A stretch of DNA of 64,000 bases. Source: Deltaproteobacteria bacterium. GTDB taxonomy: Bacteria; Desulfobacterota; Desulfuromonadia; Desulfuromonadales; BM103. Numbering within the stretch: the stretch's first letter is position 1; the number at the start of each line of letters is the position of its first letter. Shown here in pieces: positions 34,709 to 43,300 of this stretch. The notes beneath the pieces were generated by a model. It ran no database searches and was not told the DNA's origin. It saw nothing but the letters and a program-made list of their open reading frames with translations. Position numbers and translations under genes: made by a program. The stretch covers positions 28,594 to 92,593 of the forward strand of contig JAGXHL010000045.1 in the NCBI GenBank assembly GCA_024636215.1, in the 5' to 3' direction.

Positions 34709-35209
34709 TTAGCTGAACAGGTTGTCTATGTCGTCGTCAGTAATTTCGGCGAAGGGACTGTCGGCATTGCCGGCCTTCTCAACTTCCGCCGCCTTGACCG
34801 CAAGATCTTCAAAAATGCCGGCCAATTCGTCACTTGCTTTTTTGACGCGCAGTCTGACAAGCCCGAGAGAGCTGCGATGATCGAAAATAACTACCAGGAT
34901 AACCCGCTGAGCGATGATTGAAATGTGAATGTTGTCTTTTTCCCCTTCGTGAAAGAGGATGGAGAACTCCTTCTCGCCAATCAGCTTGGCAAGCCCGCCC
35001 GTAGCGGCGATGTTGCCGGCGGTCAGTGATGCAAGACTGGTCGTGTCGAGATGCTCGGTTTCACCACAGCCGGCAATCAGCTGCCCGTTTTTATCGACCA
35101 GGAAGATGACTTTGGCATTGGATTCGCGCAACAGCTTTTCAATGACTGCGCTGATCCGCTGGAATTCCTCGTCATACATGACAAAGGAGTTGTTCTGTGG
35201 CTCAAGCAT
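34709..35209 (-). CDS. mglB: MglB-like roadblock/LC7 protein
   Basis: A 166-residue roadblock-fold protein (IEKLLRESNAKVIFLVDKNG; LAGNIAATG-like TAGNIAATGGLAKLIGEKEF) that should be the GTPase-activating partner of MglA. The acidic C terminus ends in DDDIDNLFS. First gene of the mglBA pair. Confidence 0.9.
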   Translation of the reverse strand: MLEPQNNSFVMYDEEFQRISAVIEKLLRESNAKVIFLVDKNGQLIAGCGETEHLDTTSLASLTAGNIAATGGLAKLIGEKEFSILFHEGEKDNIHISIIAQRVILVVIFDHRSSLGLVRLRVKKASDELAGIFEDLAVKAAEVEKAGNADSPFAEITDDDIDNLFS

Positions 35210-35385
35210 ACTTGGTTCTCCTGTTGGGGGTTCTTCACCAATAGCCCTTATAGCACTTCATCCTGTCCTTTATCAAGGGTTTTTGCCCGATTTTATGGAC
35301 GTGTATCGGCATGTCGCAGGCTTCGATCTCTGCTGGCCTTCTGTTTTTTCAAGAGAAGGTCTTCGCCCCCTGGGAAGCGCAGATT

Positions 35386-35416
35386 AAAAAAGCTCCCGGC
35401 GGTTCGGCCGGGAGCT
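35386..35416 (-). terminator. terminator after nifJ
   Basis: Minus strand AGCTCCCGGCC...GCCGGGAGCT followed by TTTTT, 25 nt after the stop codon. Confidence 0.9.
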
Positions 35417-35441
35417 CTTTATTCACAGTTGCCTGCAGCTG

Positions 35442-38400
35442 TTATTTGCCGCAGTCGGCTGAAAGCTCGGCCAGTTTCTGGTAAAGATCGAAACGGGCGG
35501 CGAAATCTTTCGCCGAAGCCTCCATCAACGCTTCGGCTTGCTCGGGGTTGCTCTTTCTGAGCATGCGGAAGCGGTTCTGCTTGCCGGCAAACTCTTCGAA
35601 GCTGATCGATGGTGCTTTACTGTCGAGCTGCAGCGGGTTTTTGCCCTCGGCAACCAGACGAGGATCGAAGCGGAACAGCGGCCAGTAGCCGGAGTTGACA
35701 GCTTCTTTGCAACCATCCACGGCGGTGGTCATGTTGATGCCGTGGGCGATGCAGTGCGAGTAGGCGATGACCAGCGATGGTCCATCGTAGGAGTCTGCTT
35801 CGAGCATGGCCTTGACCACCTGGGCCGGGTTGGCCAACGAGACCTTGGCGACGTAGATGTTGCCGTAGGTCATGCTGATCATGGCGAGGTCTTTCTTTGG
35901 CATCTTCTTGCCACCTGCGGCGAACTGGGCCACGGCACCCATCGGCGTCGCTTTGGATGCTTGACCACCGGTGTTGGAGTAGACTTCGGTGTCCATGACC
36001 AGGACATTGACGTTGGCGCCGGAAGCCAGGACATGGTCCAGACCACCGTAACCGATGTCGTAGGCCCAGCCGTCACCACCGTGGATCCAGACTGACTTGT
36101 TGACCAGGTAGTCGGCATCGGCGAGCAGCTGCGGCGCTGTCTCGTGGGTACATTTGGCCAGGATCGCCTTGAGCTTGGCGACCTGAGCCCGCTGCTCTTC
36201 GATCAGTGCTTGCGAAGACTGGTCGGCATCAAGAATGGCTTGCTTGAGTTTCTCGCTGCCTTGACAGGCCGCGCAACCGCAAGCCATGTTCCTGACCAGC
36301 AGCTCGCGTGCGTACTCGGTTGTCTTGTCGATGGCGAGGCGGAAACCGAAACCGAATTCAGCGTTATCCTCAAACAGCGAGTTGCTCCATGCCGGTCCAA
36401 GGCCGTCCTTACGTGTCGTCCAGGGTGTGGTCGGCAGGTTGCCTCCGTAAATCGAGGAGCAGCCGGTGGCGTTGGCGACGACCATGCGATCGCCAAACAG
36501 CTGAGAGCAGAGTTTGACGAACGGCGTCTCTCCGCAACCGGCACAGGCCCCGGAGAACTCGAACATCGGCGGCAGCAGCTGGCTGCCTTTGAGGGTAGCG
36601 CTGTTGAAGAGCGCCGGGTCGGTGTCGGGCAGGCCGAGGAAGAAGTCGAAGTTCTTCCGCTCTGTGTCACGCAGCGGCGGTTGAGGCTGCATGTTGATCG
36701 CCTTGTGTCGCTCGTCGGTTTTACTCTTCGCCGGACAGTTATGGACGCAGGCGCCGCAACCGGTGCAATCTTCGACGGCAATCTGCAGGGTGAACTTCCT
36801 GTCACCCATGTCCTTGCCGCGTGCTGCGCAGGATTTGAAGGTTTCAGGAGCGCCGGCGAGTTCCTTCTCGTCGTAAATTTTCATACGGATTGAAGCGTGC
36901 GGACAGACGAAAGAACAGATACCGCATTGGATGCAGAGGTCTTGGTCCCAAACCGGGGTTTCGATGGCGATGTTGCGTTTTTCGAACATAGCCGTACCGG
37001 TCGGGAAAGTGCCGTCGGCGGGCATTGCCGAGATCGGCAGGCGATCACCGAGACCGTCAATAATCGGGCCGAGGGTATTCTTTACGGTATCCGGAGTGCC
37101 GTCCCACTGGCCAATCGTCATTTCGATTGTGCTGTCGGCGCTGGCCGGAACGCTGACCTCCTGAATGTTCTCGAGGGCGACGTCGACGGCCTGGTTGTTC
37201 ATATTGACAACCTTCTCGCCCGCCTTGCTGTAAGACTTGACGATGGCATCCTTGATTTCACGCACTGCCTGCTCGAGTGGAATGATCTTGGAAATCTTGA
37301 AGAAAGCGGTCTGCATGATGACGTTGATGCGGGGGCCGAGACCGATCTGGTTGCCGAGCTTGACGCCATCGATAACGAAGAACTTGAGTTCTTTGTCGAT
37401 GATCGCCTGCTGAACTTTCTTCGGCAGGTGAGCCCAGACCTCGTCCTTGTTGAACGGGCTGTTGAGCAGGAAGGTTGCGCCCTGCTTGGCATTCTTGAGC
37501 ATGTCGTACTTCTCCAAAAAGGAGAAGTTGTGACAGGCGACAAAGTCGGACGAGGTAATCAGGTACGGAGCACGAATCTCCTGCTTGCCGAAGCGCAGAT
37601 GACTGGTGGTCATGCTGCCGGCCTTTTTGGAATCGTAAACGAAGTAAGCCTGAACTTCGTTGTCGGTGCTGTCGCCGATAATCTTGATCGAGTTCTTGTT
37701 GGCGCCAACGGTACCGTCGGAGCCGAGGCCGTAAAACATTGCCGAGTAGCCGTCGAACGGGACTTTGTAGTTGGCGTCGAAATCGAGGCTGCGACCGGTG
37801 ATGTCATCCTTGATACCAACGACGCAGTGGTTCATCGGCTTGTCTTTGGAGAGATTGTCGAGCACAGCCTTGGCCATGCCAGGGCTGAACTCGTAGGAGC
37901 CGAGACCATAGCGGGCACCAACGATCTGCGGGTAACCTTTGAAGGAGATCAGGCCATCGGCCATGGCTTCGCCGAAGGCCGTGCGCACGTTATGGTAGAG
38001 AGGCTCGCCAATGGAACCCGGCTCTTTGGTGCGGTCAAGTACAGCGATCTTCTTGGCGGTTGCCGGCAAGGTTTTGGCAAAAGCTTCAACATTGAAGGGC
38101 AAAAAGAGACGAACCTTGATCAGGCCGACCTTTTCGCCTTGTGCAACCAGGTGTTCAACCAGTTCATGCATGGTGTCGCAGCCTGAGCCCATCATGACGA
38201 CAACGCGTTCGGCATCGGGGGCGCCGACGTAGTCGAAGAGGTTGTACTGGCGGCCGGTCTGTTTGGCGAACTTGTCAAACTGCTCCTGAACGATGGCAGG
38301 GAGCTTGTCGTAGTAGCTGTTAACGGTTTCACGACCCTGGAAGTAGACGTCAGGGTTCTGTGCGGTGCCTCGCAGCACTGGATGGTCAGGTGACAAGCTG

Positions 38401-39017
38401 CGGGCGCGGTGAGCACGAACCAGTTCGTCGTTGATCATGAAGCGCATGTCGTTTTCTGAAAGTTGGTGAACCTTCTGTACTTCGCTCGAGGTGCGGAAGC
38501 CGTCGAAGTAGTGCAGGAAGGGAATGCGCGACTCAAGCGTCGAGGCCTGGGCGATGAGTGCGAAGTCCATGACCTCCTGAACGTTGTTGGAGCTGAGGAA
38601 AGCCCAACCGGTGGAGGTGCAGGACATAACATCGGAGTGGTCACCGAAGATCGACAGCGCTTGAGCTGCAATCGCACGGGCCGACACATGGAAAACCGTA
38701 GGCGTTAACTCGCCAGCGATCTTGAACATGTTCGGAATCATCAGAAGCAGACCTTGAGAGGCGGTAAAGGTTGTGGTCATGGCACCGGCTTGCAAAGCAC
38801 CATGGACTGCACCTGCGGCGCCGCCCTCAGATTGCATTTCAACGACTTTGGGAATGGTTCCCCAGATGTTCTTTTGACCGGCGGCACTCTTGGCATCGGA
38901 GACCTCGCCCATAACTGACGAAGGCGTGATGGGGTAGATGGCGATCACCTCATTGGTCGCATGAGCTACATGCGCCGCGGCGGTATTGCCATCAATACAG
39001 ACCATTTTCTTGGACAT
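35442..39017 (-). CDS. nifJ: pyruvate:ferredoxin (flavodoxin) oxidoreductase
   Basis: A 1,191-residue one-chain PFOR, the usual length. It converts pyruvate and CoA to acetyl-CoA, CO2 and reduced ferredoxin in the cytoplasm. Order: pyrimidine-binding domain (IDGNTAAAHVAHATNEVIAI), CoA and linking domains (VRLFLPFNVEAF), two 4Fe-4S clusters (CIQCGICSFVCPH; CTGCGACVHNCP), and the TPP domain with the proximal cluster Cys (SGACAGCGETPF) and GDGWAYDIGYGGLDHV then NTGGQ. It is probably a single transcription unit with its own terminator. Confidence 0.97.
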   Translation of the reverse strand: MSKKMVCIDGNTAAAHVAHATNEVIAIYPITPSSVMGEVSDAKSAAGQKNIWGTIPKVVEMQSEGGAAGAVHGALQAGAMTTTFTASQGLLLMIPNMFKIAGELTPTVFHVSARAIAAQALSIFGDHSDVMSCTSTGWAFLSSNNVQEVMDFALIAQASTLESRIPFLHYFDGFRTSSEVQKVHQLSENDMRFMINDELVRAHRARSLSPDHPVLRGTAQNPDVYFQGRETVNSYYDKLPAIVQEQFDKFAKQTGRQYNLFDYVGAPDAERVVVMMGSGCDTMHELVEHLVAQGEKVGLIKVRLFLPFNVEAFAKTLPATAKKIAVLDRTKEPGSIGEPLYHNVRTAFGEAMADGLISFKGYPQIVGARYGLGSYEFSPGMAKAVLDNLSKDKPMNHCVVGIKDDITGRSLDFDANYKVPFDGYSAMFYGLGSDGTVGANKNSIKIIGDSTDNEVQAYFVYDSKKAGSMTTSHLRFGKQEIRAPYLITSSDFVACHNFSFLEKYDMLKNAKQGATFLLNSPFNKDEVWAHLPKKVQQAIIDKELKFFVIDGVKLGNQIGLGPRINVIMQTAFFKISKIIPLEQAVREIKDAIVKSYSKAGEKVVNMNNQAVDVALENIQEVSVPASADSTIEMTIGQWDGTPDTVKNTLGPIIDGLGDRLPISAMPADGTFPTGTAMFEKRNIAIETPVWDQDLCIQCGICSFVCPHASIRMKIYDEKELAGAPETFKSCAARGKDMGDRKFTLQIAVEDCTGCGACVHNCPAKSKTDERHKAINMQPQPPLRDTERKNFDFFLGLPDTDPALFNSATLKGSQLLPPMFEFSGACAGCGETPFVKLCSQLFGDRMVVANATGCSSIYGGNLPTTPWTTRKDGLGPAWSNSLFEDNAEFGFGFRLAIDKTTEYARELLVRNMACGCAACQGSEKLKQAILDADQSSQALIEEQRAQVAKLKAILAKCTHETAPQLLADADYLVNKSVWIHGGDGWAYDIGYGGLDHVLASGANVNVLVMDTEVYSNTGGQASKATPMGAVAQFAAGGKKMPKKDLAMISMTYGNIYVAKVSLANPAQVVKAMLEADSYDGPSLVIAYSHCIAHGINMTTAVDGCKEAVNSGYWPLFRFDPRLVAEGKNPLQLDSKAPSISFEEFAGKQNRFRMLRKSNPEQAEALMEASAKDFAARFDLYQKLAELSADCGK

Positions 39018-39084
39018 CAGACTTCCTCCTTGGTTTATCGATGAATGTTTATCGATGAATCGGGTTTACGATATGTTTTGCGAA

Positions 39085-39684
39085 TCAGATATCACGTCGT
39101 CCTTCGACAGCGCGGTTGACCGTTGCTTCATCTACATATTCGAGTTCGCTGCCCATCGGGATGCCATAGGCCAGACGCGTCACCCTTATGCCGAGAGGCT
39201 GGACAAGCCTTGCCAGGTAAAGGGCCGTGGCGTCACCTTCAACCGTAAAGTTGGTTGCGATAAGAAGTTCCTCTACCCCGCCTTGCTCAAGGCGCTTGAT
39301 CAGCGGGCTGATCTTGAGATCTTCAGGACCAATGCCGTCCAGTGGAGACAGGGCCCCGTGCAGCACATGATAGCGGCCTTTAAAAGAACGGCTGCGTTCA
39401 ATTGCCATCAGGGCCTGGGGTTCTTCGACAACACAAACCAGACTCTCGTCCCGTCTTGTGTCACAACAAAGCGGGCAAGGGTCTTGTTCCGTGATATGAA
39501 AACAGATGGAACAGAACCTGGTATTGCGCTGCAGGTCTAAAATTGCTTCTGCCAGAGCCTCGGTCTGAGCCCTGGATTGGCGGAGCAAGAAAAAGGCCAG
39601 CCGGGTTGCCGTTTTGTTGCCGATCCCCGGAAATTTGGCCAATTCCGCCGTCAATCGTGTGAAAGACGGGACTGAGTCTAACAT
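39085..39684 (-). CDS. recR: recombination mediator RecR
   Basis: A 199-residue protein of normal length. HhH motif FPGIGNKTATRLAFFLL, zinc finger CSICFHITEQDPCPLC, Toprim acidic residues VVEEPQALMAIE and the Walker-B-like end VTRLAYGIPMGSELEYVD. It loads RecA at gaps with RecF/RecO. Third gene of the conserved dnaX-ybaB-recR order, 248 bp after ybaB. Confidence 0.97.
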   Translation of the reverse strand: MLDSVPSFTRLTAELAKFPGIGNKTATRLAFFLLRQSRAQTEALAEAILDLQRNTRFCSICFHITEQDPCPLCCDTRRDESLVCVVEEPQALMAIERSRSFKGRYHVLHGALSPLDGIGPEDLKISPLIKRLEQGGVEELLIATNFTVEGDATALYLARLVQPLGIRVTRLAYGIPMGSELEYVDEATVNRAVEGRRDI

Positions 39685-39932
39685 GATTTCTCGCAGGAAT
39701 TCAACAGTTTATGAGATTCCGAAGATATTTTAAGGGCGCCAAATTTTTTTCGTATCACTGAAAAAATTCCTTTGACGTTTTTTAGCAAAGATAAAGAAAT
39801 TTACTTTAGCTTAAAAAAAACGGCCAATGCAAGGATTAAGTTGGATGCGTTCAACTGCCGCCGGCTTGAAGACAATCTGATCCACCTGCTCTTTTTTCTC
39901 AGCTTATGGCGAATATCCGCCGACAATTGCGA

Positions 39933-40250
39933 TCAGAAGAGTCCCGGGATGTTCATGCCGCCGGTCAGTTTGCCCATCTCTTCCTGAGCCATCTGCTGGC
40001 TTTGCTTGATCGCTTCATTGACCGCTGCGGTCACCAGGTCCTGAAGCATCTCCACATCTTCCGGGTCGACCGCTGTCGGATCGATCTTCAGACTGAGAAG
40101 TTGTTGCTTGCCGCTGACCACAGCCGTCACCATGCCACCACCGGAGGAGGCTTCAACCTGCTTGTTTTCCAGCTCTTCCTGTAGTTCAGCCATGCGGCGC
40201 TGCATCTGCTGGGCCTGCTTCATAATGTTGCCGATACCACCTTTTGCCAT
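39933..40250 (-). CDS. ybaB: YbaB/EbfC nucleoid-associated protein
   Basis: A 105-residue DNA-binding dimer (IGNIMKQAQQMQRRMAELQE; VSGKQQLLSLKIDP). The start MAKGG has GGAGG at a good distance; a longer upstream frame is not family-like. It lies between dnaX and recR. Confidence 0.95.
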   Translation of the reverse strand: MAKGGIGNIMKQAQQMQRRMAELQEELENKQVEASSGGGMVTAVVSGKQQLLSLKIDPTAVDPEDVEMLQDLVTAAVNEAIKQSQQMAQEEMGKLTGGMNIPGLF

Positions 40251-40378
40251 CTGATTCCTCCGTTCTTCGGCAGCCAGCGTCAGGGCTGCTCGGTCATTGA
40301 CGATCAAAATATATGGATGAGGGCCTTCTTCTGCAGCCGTTACCGCGCGCTCCTCAAACAAACATTTTACTATAATCT

Positions 40379-42094
40379 CTAAACAAAGCCCTTGTCGATG
40401 GGGATGACTTTTTTGATTTCGCCGCCGAAAATAGCTTGTACCGATTTCAGCGCCGGGTGGTCCATGGCGTCTTCGCGCAACCGGCGCATGCGATCCGTTT
40501 CTTTGGCCTGACGTTCTTCCACCAGAGAGGGTGGCCCAACACTCTGCTGCTCCATATCGACAGCAAGGATTCGCAGCTTAACCGGTTGGTCGAAGTAGGC
40601 TGCTGTCAAAAGTTCGAGGTCCTGACTGGTCTCCTGCTCCTGCAGCTGACTGATCATGAATGATCCCCTGGCGTAGCCAATTTCGATAATCGGAAGCTCC
40701 AGCTTGAGCAGACGACCATGTTCCAGTACCGAGCCAAGCATCGGGCGGTTTTGTTTGACTTGCTCAACCAGCCCCTGCCAACCCTTGCTCTCGGTCGATG
40801 CGGCGACGGGGGCTTCAGGCTTTTTTGGCGGGGGGGCCGGGCTTGGCTTTGGATTGGTCTGGCCGGGGGCCGGAGTCGGGCTGAGATTCGGGGCCGGATT
40901 TGAGCCTGGTCGCTGCGCCGGGTGTTGGGGTTTCGGCAGAGGGCTTGTGTTCAGACGTTTCTCCAGGCTTTCGATGTGGCTGATCAACTTGGCCAGATCC
41001 TGGGCCGGTGCGAGGGTCGCCAGTCGGACCAGGCTCATTTCAAGTGTCAGCAGAGGGAAACTGCTGGTGGTCAACTCGGACTGGGTCTTCATGAGCAGGG
41101 TAACGATGCGCAACAGGTCGTCAAGGGACGCGTCCTCTGCCAGAGTCTTCAGATCTTTTAGTTCTTCGCCGACCAGATCGAGCATCTCTGCAGGATCTTC
41201 AACGACCTTGCAGATGACCATACCGCGAAACATCTCAAGCAGGTCCTGCGTGAAACGGCGCAGGGCCAGGCCAAGCTGGTCGACACGACGTACGGCATCA
41301 AGGGCGCGGCGGCTGTCCCGTTGCAGTACGGCCTCAACCGTGTCGAGCAAGAGTCGACGATCAACCATGCCGAGCAGGCTTTGTACAGCTTCATCGTCCA
41401 CCTGCTCGCCCGAAAAGGCGATCACCTGGTCAAGGGTGGAGAGTGCATCGCGCATGCTGCCTTCGCCTTGTCTGGCAACCAGGCCGAGGCTACGGTCGGA
41501 GATGCTCAATTGCTCAGCGTCTGAGATCTCGCGCATCCGGCTGGCAACTCTGGCCAGGGGGATCTTACGGAAATCGAAGCGTTGACAGCGTGACAGGATG
41601 GTGATCGGAATCTTGTGCGGCTCGGTTGTGGCAAAGATGAACTTGGCATGCTCCGGAGGCTCTTCGAGGGTCTTCAACAATGCATTGAAGGCGTTGGTTG
41701 AGAGCATGTGAACTTCGTCAATGATGAAGATTTTATAACGGGAGCGATTCGGCAGGTAACGGATATTCTCACGCAATTCACGGACATCGTCGACGCCGGT
41801 ATTTGAGGCACCGTCGATTTCAATAACATCAAGGCCCTGGCCGGCGGTGATCTCCGTACAGGACGAACAGGTTCCGCAGGGTTGATCGGAGAGACCCTGG
41901 TCGCAGTTGAGTGCTTTGGCGAGAATGCGTGCGGCAGAGGTTTTGCCGACACCCCGTGCGCCGGTAAACAGAAAGGCATGATGAATGCGACCGGAACGGA
42001 TGGCGTTGGCCAGAGTCTGGCTGACGTGCTCCTGGCCGATCAGGTCGGTAAAATTTTGTGGACGCCACTTACGGGCGAGAACCAGATAGGCCAT
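40379..42094 (-). CDS. dnaX: DNA polymerase III tau (and possibly gamma) subunit
   Basis: A 571-residue clamp-loader ATPase. Walker A GARGVGKTSA, zinc Cys set (CDQG...CGTCSSC), Walker B IDEVHML, sensor RCQRFDFRKI. After about residue 370 comes a Pro-rich linker and a tau C-terminal domain. Within the linker codons 423-425 read CCA AAA AAG, an exact A AAA AAG slippery heptamer; a -1 shift gives Ala then a TGA stop, for a 426-residue gamma-like product. It heads the dnaX-ybaB-recR group. Confidence 0.96.
   Translation of the reverse strand: MAYLVLARKWRPQNFTDLIGQEHVSQTLANAIRSGRIHHAFLFTGARGVGKTSAARILAKALNCDQGLSDQPCGTCSSCTEITAGQGLDVIEIDGASNTGVDDVRELRENIRYLPNRSRYKIFIIDEVHMLSTNAFNALLKTLEEPPEHAKFIFATTEPHKIPITILSRCQRFDFRKIPLARVASRMREISDAEQLSISDRSLGLVARQGEGSMRDALSTLDQVIAFSGEQVDDEAVQSLLGMVDRRLLLDTVEAVLQRDSRRALDAVRRVDQLGLALRRFTQDLLEMFRGMVICKVVEDPAEMLDLVGEELKDLKTLAEDASLDDLLRIVTLLMKTQSELTTSSFPLLTLEMSLVRLATLAPAQDLAKLISHIESLEKRLNTSPLPKPQHPAQRPGSNPAPNLSPTPAPGQTNPKPSPAPPPKKPEAPVAASTESKGWQGLVEQVKQNRPMLGSVLEHGRLLKLELPIIEIGYARGSFMISQLQEQETSQDLELLTAAYFDQPVKLRILAVDMEQQSVGPPSLVEERQAKETDRMRRLREDAMDHPALKSVQAIFGGEIKKVIPIDKGFV
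40815..40826 (-). promoter_or_regulatory. candidate -1 frameshift site in dnaX
   Basis: A AAA AAG followed by CC TGA in the -1 frame. An AGCCCC/GGGGCT stem with an inner GTCG/CGAC pair could form just downstream as a stimulator. The same heptamer makes gamma in E. coli. No Shine-Dalgarno-like stimulator is seen upstream. Confidence 0.6.
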
Positions 42095-42148
42095 TGTCTC
42101 TCAGTTCGGCTGATGGCAAGAACCGTAACCGGCGACTTGCCGGCACAA

Positions 42149-42254
42149 GTGACAGCCAGGCACCCCCGCGGCACACGGCTGAGGCCGCTGCCGCTGCTCC
42201 CTTCCGGGCCTGACGGAGTTCACGGCCGTCCGTTGCGCGGGACCCGGCTGTCAC
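42149..42254 (-). ncRNA. ffs: SRP RNA (4.5S, small bacterial type)
   Basis: Minus strand contains GTCAGGCCCGGAAGGGAGCA, the conserved Ffh-binding apex, within a long hairpin whose ends GTGACAGCC and GGCTGTCAC pair. About 106 nt. It is between dnaX and tRNA-Ser, a common place for ffs. Confidence 0.95.
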
Positions 42255-42326
42255 TTCTGACGGCAAATACGTTAAGACAAGGTTGCTGCTGGAAATGACG
42301 TGTGTAATGCGTGTTTTATGTTAAAT

Positions 42327-42415
<89 letters not shown>

Positions 42416-42490
42416 GCAGAACAGGAAAAGTACACTAAAGGATCCTTTTCTGTAAAGGCTTTTCTCAAGAGCAACCCACCGCCGGATTTG

Positions 42491-43270
42491 TCACTGTCTG
42501 TAAGGGGTCAGACGAATTCTGCCCACGTCGATAATTCTGCCGGTGACAGCTTCAAGGCAACCCGATTCGCCCCCTGCTAATTTACCGTAAGGCTCGCCGG
42601 CAATCGGTTGACCTCGAGTCCGGGTCCGGGCGGCCAGGCACCATTGACCGGGGCGTTCGACAAAGAGTTGAAAGCGGCCATCATCGCCGACGGCAGGAGA
42701 GGTTGCTTCGGGCATGCGCTGAAAGTCCTCACCGGGGTAGGCAATGACAAAAGCGCCGGGCAGCGGTCGATTGTCAGCGTCGACCAATTGGCCGCTAAAC
42801 CCGGTTTCTCCGCTGGTCAGGGTGCCTTCGCGCATCAACATGGGTTGAGCAATGCCCTGCAGGCTGAAATCAATAATTGTGACTTTTCCAGGTTCGACCT
42901 CTATAGGGTTTTGGGAGGGCAGGGCCCAGGCATCTCCAGATTTGGGCGGGCCTGCATCGGCTCCCGATTGACGCATGCGTGCCACCAGGTAGTAATCCCC
43001 TTCGACAAGATCCAGAAAGTAGCGGCCGTTTTTGTCGACCTCGGCCTCAAAGTCAGCTGGCCCGCGCAGGTTGCCTCGCATATTGCGGTAGGCGTAGACA
43101 TAGGCGCCTGTCGCCGGTCTGGCTTTACCGTCAAAGACATGTCCGGTGATGCCGACGGGGATTCCTTGCGAGGCTGACTCATCAGCAATTGGGGACGGTT
43201 TTTCCGCACACGAGGCCGCAAGGGCTAGAGTTAACAGTAGCGCCAGGATCCGGGAAACTGACTTTCTCAT
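42491..43270 (-). CDS. lipoprotein with two carboxypeptidase-regulatory-like domains
   Basis: A 259-residue lipoprotein: signal with lipobox LAASC, then two beta-sandwich units typical of the CarboxypepD_reg family (ITGHVFDGKARPATGAYVYA ... KNGRYFLDLVEGDYYLVAR; FSGQLVDADNRPLPGAFVIA ... DDGRFQLFVERPGQWCLAAR). It probably sits in the envelope; function unknown. It is 30 nt downstream of the LpoA-like gene, in the same operon. Confidence 0.75.
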   Translation of the reverse strand: MRKSVSRILALLLTLALAASCAEKPSPIADESASQGIPVGITGHVFDGKARPATGAYVYAYRNMRGNLRGPADFEAEVDKNGRYFLDLVEGDYYLVARMRQSGADAGPPKSGDAWALPSQNPIEVEPGKVTIIDFSLQGIAQPMLMREGTLTSGETGFSGQLVDADNRPLPGAFVIAYPGEDFQRMPEATSPAVGDDGRFQLFVERPGQWCLAARTRTRGQPIAGEPYGKLAGGESGCLEAVTGRIIDVGRIRLTPYRQ

Positions 43271-43300
43271 ATAGAAAATACCAGAGGGGTCGATAGGAGG

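Noticed and set aside
36897..38186. 429-residue plus-strand open frame
   Set aside because: It is antisense to the well-supported nifJ gene and shows no family features; a codon-bias shadow.
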